Assembly (NCBI GenBank): GCA_014376655.1
Contig: JACMRC010000551.1
Location: 1 to 11,444 of the forward strand
Direction of reading: 5' to 3'
Source: Mucilaginibacter sp.
GTDB taxonomy: Bacteria > Bacteroidota > Bacteroidia > Sphingobacteriales > Sphingobacteriaceae
Length of the DNA: 11,444 nucleotides
The notes below the pieces were generated by a model. The model searched no databases and was not told where the DNA came from. It worked only from the letters and a program-made list of their open reading frames with translations. This document shows, one piece after another, positions 5,823 to 11,444 of this stretch (positions are counted from its first letter, which is position 1; every line of letters begins with the position of its first letter). A program made the translations under genes and the position numbers.

Positions 5823-8800
5823 TTAATATTTTACTGTTAATACTTTTACCGGCCCTAATAAACCTGATGACACCACACCCTTGCCAATATTAGGCATTAC
5901 AATTGCCGTTACTTTGCGTTGCTCAACGGGTAGTTTGCTATCGCCTATCAGGCGGTTAACCCAGGTATTTACCACCTTAACCTCGATGGTATTTGCGCCG
6001 GATTTTAATGCCTTTGTAATATCCAGTTGGTAAGGCGGTGTCCATGCGCCACCTACATCAACGCCGTTAATTTTAACTTTTGCAATTGCACGCGCCAAAC
6101 CAAGGTCCAATATATAATTGGTTCCTTTTACTAACGCAGGCATATTAAAGCTATTATGGTAAAAGGCTGTGCCCGAATAATATTTAATACTATCGTTACT
6201 GCTTTTGGACCAATCCGTCAGCGTTTCAAATACAACCGGCTTGGCGGGGCCACGCATTTTGCTGTCGAAGTTCACCGTCCATGGCTTATTTAGGACGATG
6301 GTTGCCGTAGGTTGCGGATAGTTGGAACGGCTGGTATCTTTCTTAATTCCCGCCTTTCTGAAAACAATAAACGCGCTCTCGTAAGGCACTAATTTTAATG
6401 GGACAGTAGTTGTGCCGTTAGACTGGTAATAAGCCGGCAAATCGCGACGTTCGCCGGTTACGGCATCCCATAGTTCGGGTTGTTTACCTGTCACCCTAAA
6501 TACCGGCGAGATATTAACAGTTTTTGTTTTTTGATTGGATAAGAAATAGATCTCACCATCATTAACCGCGCGGTGGATAAACAGGATAGAATCGCTTTGC
6601 ATTACTTTAGCATCGGGCACAACTTTAATTAGGTTTAATGCCGTTTGCATATCCATGCCAGATAGCACCATGCCTTTACCGTAATGATTAACCTTGACGG
6701 TCGTTCCATCAATTTTGCCCCAAAGTTCGTCGGCTATTGATTGTACTTGTTTATCAGCCTGCGGAAAGCCCTGCAAGCTTGGCGAGCGGCTTGGTTTAGG
6801 GCCTAAAATTACGGCACCCTGCGCTACCAGCTCTTTTAGTTTCACCAATAATTCCGGGCGAATGGTTTCCAGTTTTGGTAATACCAATATGCTATAGTTT
6901 ATTCCGTTAGGTAAAGTAAGCTTACCATTTTTAACGATTAGGCGGGTTTTAATAACCTCGCCGTTGATGTAGTCGTAAGAGTAGCCTTGTGGCAATGCGG
7001 GATCAACAACACCCGTCATTTTCGGGGCATCCTCGCCAATAAAGTACGCTACATCGGCTACATAAATACCCTGTTGCAGCATCATATTGCAGCGCTTGGA
7101 GTATTTTAAAAATACGTCCATATCATAGAACCACGTGTTATGGCGGTTAAACTCAACACCGAACCAGGTGTTTATGCCCGGCGCGTTATCATCTTTAGGT
7201 TGCTCGATATATACGTGCAGCAGCGTGTTGTTTATCCCCTCGGTAAAGAAACGATCTCCACGCTTTTTAAAGTTGGCAGGATAGCGCGAGAACGCGTCGC
7301 CGGCAGCGGTGAAAGATTCGGCAGATACCTTTGTCTTGCCATAAATATGTGCTGATGACGAAGCGGCTTTATTCTCGATATCACCCAGATCGCCCTCACT
7401 CCAAAACTCGCCACCAATCTCGTCCGACTGACCGCCGTACTGCAAAAACTCGCCGGGATAGCCCCAGTGTCCGTAATTTTCCAACCAGGTAGTCAGGCCA
7501 TGTTTGTGTGCTATTTCGCGCAATCCGCCAACGTATTTATAAGAAACATCATCAGCAATTAAACGGCGCAGATCCCATAAAAACCTGTCCGACTGATCGG
7601 CACTGCCAACCACCTTGCCACGCATTACCGGCATATACGGTATTGGGTCGTAATGATAAGTGGCTTTAAATTCGTTTATCAGTTCGTCGGTCCAGTTTTG
7701 GCTGCCGGTTTCGTAGCTGTCCTCAACGGTAACTTTCCAGGTCTTGCGGTCCTCGGCAGGGATACGTTTCATTATCTCGCCCATAAAAGCGTTAAAGTGC
7801 GACGCGATGTGCGCGGTGCTCATTTTATCGGTTTCTAAGCCAGTTCCCTCCGGCGTAGCAGGCGAGTTTTTTACATTCGTTGGTGTCATACCGGTACGCT
7901 CAATGATCCAGTTACCGGCAGGAACATTCCAGTTCAGCGTGCCATCGGCAGCCATATATTTGCTGATGTCGATCACCTTGTTAGGATCAACCACATATTT
8001 ATCATTATCAATTACCGGTTGCGGTGCCCATTGGTAAGCGTCCCAGAACGGATGTGGGGTTGGCCACATTTTAGCTTCTGTTTTCTCGATATAATTTTCA
8101 ACTATTGGCGTAGCTGATAACTTGATCTCGGCAATGTTACAGTTGTTGGATACACGGCTAAAAACTATCCTGAAATCTGTTGCCGTAGTAGCCGGGATAG
8201 CAACCGCCGCAGGTGCATAAGGTAAGAAACCAACGTTCAACGCCGCGTTGCCACGATCAACTGTAAAATGTTTTAAGGTATTAAACACGCCACTAACTTT
8301 AACCTGTATATCGCCCTCTAATGTAAAGGCGTTATGGCTCGGCGTTATCAATATGCTGCGGGTTGTAAAAGCTTTATCGGTGTGGATGTCCAAAGCAAAC
8401 GGCTGCCCGCGCGGAATTTTAACGCTGGTGGCTTCATCATTATCAATTAAGTTATTTAACGACTGAACAACCGGAATAGATGATAATATTGGTTTAAGAT
8501 CGTTAATACTGGCAGCATAATCTGCCGCCACAGGGTAAGCAATAACCTTTACGTCCTGGAACACCGGGTTTGGCAATGGCAGCATTTTATTAAAAACCAT
8601 TGGCCCGGTAACCGAAGTTTGCGATGAAGTTAAATAGCGCATAGCCTGCCCCGGCTTAACCCACGGCCCGCCCGACTGGCTCCAGCCCGGGCTGTTAAAT
8701 AAACCTATCTCTATATTTAAACGCGTCGCTGTTTTAAGTGCCGTATGTACGATATCCCACCACTCGGGCGTAAATATTTTTACCTTGCCAAAAGGCATAT

Positions 8801-9080
8801 CTTCAATACCAATATTGCCTATAAACGCGCGGTTGATGCCCACCCGTTTCATAGCTTCCAGATCTTTTATTACGCCCTCTTTCGAGATATTGTCAGAGAT
8901 CCAATACCAATAAACACTGGTTTGGATACCGTCGGGAACGGTTAGGAAACCTGTCTCTATCGATTTAAAATTGGTGTATTTTGCATTTGTTACAGGTTTA
9001 ATCTGCGCGTCGCTATTAGTAATTACCAATCCGGACAGTAGCAAAACAAAAAGGCATTTTAGAGGCCTGTTTAAGCTCAT
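5823..9080 (-). CDS. Secreted GH106 alpha-L-rhamnosidase-like enzyme
   Basis: This protein has 1,085 residues from the ATG at 9080. That start places a signal peptide first (MSLNRPLKCLFVLLLSG, cleavage near NSDAQ, residues 22-26). The N-terminal half is typical of GH106: YWYWISDNISKEGVIKDLEA (57-76), NSPGWSQSGGPWV (129-141), TVEDSYE (451-457), GGEFWSEGD (556-564) and SAESF (586-590). Glu453, Glu558 (or Glu554) and Glu588 are, by position, candidates for the glutamates shown to matter in the characterised Bacteroides enzyme BT0986; this comparison is from memory. A galactose-binding-like domain typical of GH2-type proteins lies near the C-terminus (FNMPALVKG to VVNTWVNRLIGD). It probably removes alpha-L-rhamnose from a plant or bacterial polysaccharide in the periplasm. 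It leads an operon with the propeller gene 21 bases downstream. An operator-like 19-mer and tandem -7 boxes lie upstream. Confidence 0.88.
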   Translation of the reverse strand: MSLNRPLKCLFVLLLSGLVITNSDAQIKPVTNAKYTNFKSIETGFLTVPDGIQTSVYWYWISDNISKEGVIKDLEAMKRVGINRAFIGNIGIEDMPFGKVKIFTPEWWDIVHTALKTATRLNIEIGLFNSPGWSQSGGPWVKPGQAMRYLTSSQTSVTGPMVFNKMLPLPNPVFQDVKVIAYPVAADYAASINDLKPILSSIPVVQSLNNLIDNDEATSVKIPRGQPFALDIHTDKAFTTRSILITPSHNAFTLEGDIQVKVSGVFNTLKHFTVDRGNAALNVGFLPYAPAAVAIPATTATDFRIVFSRVSNNCNIAEIKLSATPIVENYIEKTEAKMWPTPHPFWDAYQWAPQPVIDNDKYVVDPNKVIDISKYMAADGTLNWNVPAGNWIIERTGMTPTNVKNSPATPEGTGLETDKMSTAHIASHFNAFMGEIMKRIPAEDRKTWKVTVEDSYETGSQNWTDELINEFKATYHYDPIPYMPVMRGKVVGSADQSDRFLWDLRRLIADDVSYKYVGGLREIAHKHGLTTWLENYGHWGYPGEFLQYGGQSDEIGGEFWSEGDLGDIENKAASSSAHIYGKTKVSAESFTAAGDAFSRYPANFKKRGDRFFTEGINNTLLHVYIEQPKDDNAPGINTWFGVEFNRHNTWFYDMDVFLKYSKRCNMMLQQGIYVADVAYFIGEDAPKMTGVVDPALPQGYSYDYINGEVIKTRLIVKNGKLTLPNGINYSILVLPKLETIRPELLVKLKELVAQGAVILGPKPSRSPSLQGFPQADKQVQSIADELWGKIDGTTVKVNHYGKGMVLSGMDMQTALNLIKVVPDAKVMQSDSILFIHRAVNDGEIYFLSNQKTKTVNISPVFRVTGKQPELWDAVTGERRDLPAYYQSNGTTTVPLKLVPYESAFIVFRKAGIKKDTSRSNYPQPTATIVLNKPWTVNFDSKMRGPAKPVVFETLTDWSKSSNDSIKYYSGTAFYHNSFNMPALVKGTNYILDLGLARAIAKVKINGVDVGGAWTPPYQLDITKALKSGANTIEVKVVNTWVNRLIGDSKLPVEQRKVTAIVMPNIGKGVVSSGLLGPVKVLTVKY

Positions 9081-9120
9081 GGGATAAAAATTTAATAAGA
9101 TATTTAATTGGTTTATACTA

Positions 9121-9146
9121 ATCAACAATTATGGTGAATTGCTGAT
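9121..9146 (-). promoter_or_regulatory. Hairpin in the GH106 leader
   Basis: The arms ATCAACAATT and AATTGCTGAT flank a 6-base loop. In the minus-strand transcript they give a 10-pair stem with one G-U pair. It ends 40 bases before the GH106 start codon. It could affect mRNA stability or translation. I see no larger conserved riboswitch shape. Confidence 0.45.
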
Positions 9147-9149
9147 TAT

Positions 9150-9216
9150 CAAACATAATACTTTGTTGACCAAACATAATACTTTGTTAACGATGATCCG
9201 TCCTGTACTGTCTTAA
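9150..9216 (-). promoter_or_regulatory. GH106 promoter with operator-like 19-mer and tandem -7 boxes
   Basis: Read on the minus strand, TTAAGACAGTACAGGACGG (9216 to 9198) is followed after 19 bases by TATGTTTG (9178-9171), a perfect match to the Bacteroidota -7 consensus TAnnTTTG. A second TATGTTTG lies 21 bases on (9157-9150), within a tandem copy of about 18 bases (9150-9167 and 9171-9188). The same 19-mer with the same 19-base spacing to TATGTTTG occurs at 11012-11057 upstream of the deacetylase-like gene. The 19-mer takes the place of a -33 box, as expected for an activator site. The regulator is not in the window. Confidence 0.72.
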
Positions 9217-9234
9217 AATCTTTCCATAGCATTA

Positions 9235-9261
9235 TAGCGATGGGTTTGAAACCCATCGCTA
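9235..9261. repeat. GATGGGTTT palindrome, copy 1
   Basis: A perfect 13-base stem (TAGCGATGGGTTT paired with AAACCCATCGCTA) surrounds a single central G. It begins 12 bases after the stop codon of the broken transposase. Further copies of the same family lie at 9724-9748 and 9796-9832, so the broken transposase gene is enclosed by them. Confidence 0.9.
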
Positions 9262-9273
9262 CGGGTGTTACGG

Positions 9274-9696
9274 TTATGATGATTTAGAAATTCGTTTGAT
9301 GGTTTTCATTTCATCAACGAAAGATGTATCGCGACGATGTTTCTCCTGGTTATAAATATAATTCCGTACGGTTTTTAATTGGGATGGGCTTACACTAAAG
9401 GCGGCGAAACCATCCTGCCAGGTAACATATTTTTCGGGGATGTCTTTAAAATGCTCCCAAGAGTTTCCCTTTATAGTTTTTACAATGTCGGCTACAGATT
9501 GATCGGTACGTAACCTGACTAATAAATGCACATGATCTTCAACGCCGTTAATACAATCTAAATAGATCTCGTGATCGTTGGCAATATCATTTATTACTTT
9601 AAAGATCTCGCGCTTCAATTCCGGCACCAAAATATGCTCCCTGTTTTTGGTGGACTAAACAAGATGTACCCATAACGAGGAATAGCTTTGAGGCAT
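9274..9696 (-). pseudogene. IS200/IS605-type Y1 transposase with in-frame TAG
   Basis: From the ATG at 9696 the frame reads MPQSYSSLWVHLV, then TAG (9657-9655), then STKNREHILVPELKREIF and on to a normal end, 140 residues in all. The part before the stop continues the family pattern (HLV-x-STKNR, where an aromatic residue such as Trp is usual), so a single TGG-to-TAG change has broken an otherwise complete gene. The HUH motif is intact as EDHVHLLV (His55/His57), and the probable nucleophile is Tyr113 in VRNYIYNQEKH. A TTG at 9630 could start a 118-residue product, but it would lack the first beta strand. The gene sits between GH5 and GH106 and is surrounded by three copies of one palindrome family. 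It could also be a sequencing error or an amber codon that is read through. Confidence 0.8.
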
Positions 9697-9723
9697 AGGT
9701 TTTTAATTAGCAATGGGTAAAAT

Positions 9724-9748
9724 AGCGATGGGTTTGAAACCCATCGCT
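9724..9748. repeat. GATGGGTTT palindrome, copy 2
   Basis: The stem AGCGATGGGTTT/AAACCCATCGCT has a single central G and is nearly identical to the copy at 9235-9261, in the same orientation. It lies 27 bases upstream of the transposase pseudogene start, with the next copy 47 bases further on. Confidence 0.88.
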
Positions 9749-9795
9749 TATGTTTTTTATTTTGATTACGTTGAACTTCCCAACGCGCCAGGCAA

Positions 9796-9832
9796 TTCTT
9801 TAGCGACGGGTTTCATACCCATCGCTAAAGAA
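9796..9832. repeat. GATGGGTTT palindrome, copy 3, inverted and extended
   Basis: A 16-base stem (TTCTTTAGCGACGGGT with ACCCATCGCTAAAGAA, one mismatch) has the loop TTCAT. On the minus strand its core reads GCGATGGGTATGAAACCC, so it is inverted relative to copies 1 and 2. It begins 13 bases after the GH5 stop and may serve as that gene's 3' hairpin. Confidence 0.85.
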
Positions 9833-9845
9833 CTGGGGTGAGGTC

Positions 9846-10925
9846 TTATTTCTCCGCCGTCAACTTCTTTATCAAATCAGTCTCCTCAGTTTTATAGATC
9901 GATCCATCCTTGCGGAAAATATCATGGAACCATAATGCCGGTTCGGCGCCGCTTGGCATTGGGGTGTCCCAGGCATAAATGGTATTTGTTTTACCCGCAA
10001 CAAAGCCCCAGTTAATAGCGCCAACATTTTCTTTTTTCAGCATCGGCATAATAGTACCAAAGGTGCTTTTACGGGGGCGGGCCATATACTCTGTACAGAT
10101 CAACGGTTTGCCATGTGTTTTCAACAGGCGTACCTCCATGATATGCTCAGGCTCTTCGCCGTAGTTATGATAAGTAATAACATCCGAGTTTAAAACTTGT
10201 ACGGCATTTAATTTCTCGAACGACAGGTCCCATACACCGGCAGATACCGGTTGATCCGGCCTTACATCATGTGCCCATTTAAATACGTTTAACAATAATG
10301 GCATTGATGCATCGCGTTTGCCGCTGTTACCCGGTTCGTTAAATAAATCCCATAATAAAATGCGTTTATCATGCGCGAAAGTGGTTAGCACATCTTTTAC
10401 ATAATGCGCTAACAGCGCCATTTCTTTGGGATCTTTTAAAGCAGGCACGCCAGGATCCTGCACCCAGCCCGAGTTATGAATCCCCGGTTTTGGCGATGGT
10501 TGTTTACCCGGTTTAGGGTCGTTGTTCCAGCAATCATCAAAAAACACAAACATGGTTTGGATATGGTGCGTATCGGCAATAGCCAAATATTGCGCTACGC
10601 GCGATTTAAAACCTTTTGGGTCGGCGGTGTAAGCAACACTATGTAAAAATACACGCATGGCGTTAAAGCCAATTCCTTCGGCAAATCCCAACTCGCGGTC
10701 GATAGTTTTAGGATCAAAAGTATCGGCTTGCCACATTTCCAGCTGGTTAATGGCACTGCTTGGTATAAAGTTAGCGCCGGCTATCCAGCGGTGCTGGCTG
10801 TACCATTGGTTAGCTTTATCTGCCGACCAGGTCTTTGCTTGCGACGCTGTCTTTTTTTGCGCGTTAACGGTTAAAGCGCCTACCATACAGGCACCTGCTA
10901 ATATTAAATTGGCTATTTTTTTCAT
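9846..10925 (-). CDS. Secreted GH5-like (clan GH-A) glycoside hydrolase
   Basis: This 359-residue protein starts at the ATG at 10925, which opens a clear signal peptide (MKKIANLILAGACMVGALTV, cleavage near NAQ, residues 21-23). The body is a TIM barrel with the GH5 residue set: Arg91 in NAMRVFLHS, Asn196-Glu197 in WDLFNEPG (acid/base), His253 and Tyr255 in TYHNYG, Glu279 in ICTEYMAR (nucleophile) and Trp306 in INWGF. Such proteins are often labelled cellulase-family or 1,4-beta-xylanase in Bacteroidota, but I cannot assign a subfamily or substrate. A Pro/Gly-rich insertion after strand 3 (about 131-162, FFDDCWNNDPK onward) is distinctive. It is divergent from the deacetylase-like gene; the shared intergenic region carries the 19-base operator 86 bases upstream of this start. 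A palindrome follows its stop. Confidence 0.85.
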   Translation of the reverse strand: MKKIANLILAGACMVGALTVNAQKKTASQAKTWSADKANQWYSQHRWIAGANFIPSSAINQLEMWQADTFDPKTIDRELGFAEGIGFNAMRVFLHSVAYTADPKGFKSRVAQYLAIADTHHIQTMFVFFDDCWNNDPKPGKQPSPKPGIHNSGWVQDPGVPALKDPKEMALLAHYVKDVLTTFAHDKRILLWDLFNEPGNSGKRDASMPLLLNVFKWAHDVRPDQPVSAGVWDLSFEKLNAVQVLNSDVITYHNYGEEPEHIMEVRLLKTHGKPLICTEYMARPRKSTFGTIMPMLKKENVGAINWGFVAGKTNTIYAWDTPMPSGAEPALWFHDIFRKDGSIYKTEETDLIKKLTAEK

Positions 10926-10945
10926 AATGTAATAATTGGTATGGG

Positions 10946-10963
10946 TGCGGCGCAGATGCCGCA
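10946..10963. repeat. GC-rich hairpin in the GH5 leader
   Basis: TGCGGC (10946-10951) and GCCGCA (10958-10963) form a 6-base GC-rich stem with a 6-base loop, 20 bases upstream of the GH5 start. It stands out from the AT-rich surroundings and resembles another short palindromic word. It may be a further repeat family or a leader structure; the evidence is limited. Confidence 0.5.
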
Positions 10964-11011
10964 ACTAAAAATTTGTTAATAATACACACTTTTATCGGCA
11001 TATTAAACCAA

Positions 11012-11057
11012 TTAAGACAGTACAGGACGGCAAATAAATTAGCTTACCTTATGTTTG
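11012..11057 (+). promoter_or_regulatory. Deacetylase-like gene promoter with operator-like 19-mer
   Basis: TTAAGACAGTACAGGACGG (11012-11030) is followed after exactly 19 bases by TATGTTTG (11050-11057), a perfect Bacteroidota -7 box, with the start codon 37 bases further on. The arrangement duplicates the GH106 promoter at 9150-9216. The rest of the 169-base divergent gap shows no second clear -7 box for the GH5 gene on the minus strand, though GH5 could also be controlled from this operator. Confidence 0.72.
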
Positions 11058-11094
11058 GTAAACCAACTATATACTTAGCACTACGGCTATACTT

Positions 11095-11444
11095 ATGATC
11101 CTGAAAAAAAACTATACCAGCAAACTGGTGGCCTGCCTGTTTTGCCTGACTACATTATCGGCAACAGCACAAAGCGTTAAGGTTGCGCAGCCTGCACCCA
11201 AGATCGTTAACATTGTAAATTTCATTCGCTTGTTAGAGCCACGCGATGCAAAGATCACCCAAGACGTTTTATACCAAACTGTAGTTAAACAGGTAGAGAT
11301 CATGAAGAAATATAAACTGGGCGGTACGTTCCTGCTACAGTATGATGCCTTGATGGATAAACGTTACCAGGACCTGCTGTCAACTCTGCCAAAAGGAAGT
11401 TTTGAAATTGGTGCCTGGTGGGAGATCCCGCAGCCGCTGGTAGA
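11095..11444 (+). CDS. Secreted polysaccharide-deacetylase-like barrel protein, 5' part
   Basis: The frame opens at ATG 11095 and stays open to the window edge, giving 116 residues of an incomplete protein. A signal peptide is visible (NYTSKLVACLFCLTTLSATA, cleavage near residue 25). The mature part begins with KIVNIVNFIRLLEPRD (36-51), then a helix (VVKQVEIMKKYKLGG), a strand and turn (TFLLQYDALMD, 78-88) and FEIGAWWEIPQPLVE. This order (beta strand, helix, TFLLQYDAL, then EIGxWxEIxQP) resembles secreted Bacteroidota proteins in the glycoside hydrolase/deacetylase barrel superfamily (NodB-like). The assignment rests on recalled family resemblance, and the metal-binding residues that would confirm it lie beyond the edge. 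It is divergent from the GH5 gene and shares its operator with GH106, which ties it to the same glycan response. Confidence 0.68.
   Translation, partial: MILKKNYTSKLVACLFCLTTLSATAQSVKVAQPAPKIVNIVNFIRLLEPRDAKITQDVLYQTVVKQVEIMKKYKLGGTFLLQYDALMDKRYQDLLSTLPKGSFEIGAWWEIPQPLV

Noticed and set aside
9081..9128. Longer GH106 start at 9128
   Set aside because: That codon is TTG and adds 16 residues before a clean signal peptide that begins at the ATG at 9080; the extension also overlaps the leader hairpin.
9150..9188. CRISPR-like repeat
   Set aside because: There are only two adjacent units with a 3-base gap and no spacers; it is a tandem promoter duplication.
10926..10964. 13-residue N-terminal extension of the GH5-like protein
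   Set aside because: The extension is polar and runs through a GC-rich hairpin, while the ATG at 10925 begins a typical signal peptide.
9198..11030. The inverted 19-base copies as terminal repeats of a transposon carrying the GH5 gene and transposase
   Set aside because: Both copies keep an exact 19-base distance to a perfect -7 box of a neighbouring gene, and flanks outside the 19-mer do not match or show a target duplication, so a regulatory site explains them better.
11112..11303. Minus-strand open frame of 63 codons
   Set aside because: It lies wholly within the plus-strand secreted protein, which has a signal peptide and family-like motifs.

Overview
The window looks like a chromosomal accessory region from a member of the Bacteroidota, most likely a Sphingobacteriaceae species of the Mucilaginibacter/Pedobacter kind. 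This is inferred from moderate GC content, TAnnTTTG-type -7 promoter elements, absence of clear Shine-Dalgarno sequences, and a set of secreted glycan-active enzymes typical of polysaccharide-utilisation loci (PULs). No SusC/SusD pair lies inside the window, so it holds at most part of such a locus.

Layout. The left end (1-1300, + strand) is AT-rich. It carries an unrecognised two-helix membrane protein and a REP-associated tyrosine transposase (RAYT) bracketed by an inverted pair of palindromes. From about 10.9 kb down to 1.4 kb everything runs on the minus strand. In transcription order these are a secreted GH5-like (clan GH-A) hydrolase, an IS200/IS605-type Y1 transposase broken by one in-frame TAG, a large secreted GH106 alpha-L-rhamnosidase-like enzyme, a secreted Asp-box (sialidase-like) beta-propeller 21 bases behind it, a cardiolipin synthase, a small membrane protein, and a secreted GH130 enzyme overlapping that protein by 8 bases. 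At the right edge a divergent + strand gene starts and runs off the window. It encodes a secreted protein resembling polysaccharide-deacetylase-type barrels.

How it may work together. GH106, the propeller, GH5-like, GH130 and the deacetylase-like protein all have signal peptides, so they probably act in the periplasm or on the cell surface on a rhamnose-containing glycan. The best regulatory clue is a perfect 19-base sequence, TTAAGACAGTACAGGACGG. It occurs upstream of GH106 (minus strand) and upstream of the deacetylase-like gene (plus strand), each time exactly 19 bases before a TATGTTTG -7 box. This looks like a shared operator linking the two transcription units, with the GH5 gene divergent from the second copy.

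Second theme: palindromes. At least four different palindrome families are present, and nearly every transcription unit ends a few bases before one. Two of the families bracket the two HUH/Y1 transposase genes, which suggests transposase-dispersed REP-like elements reused as 3' ends.
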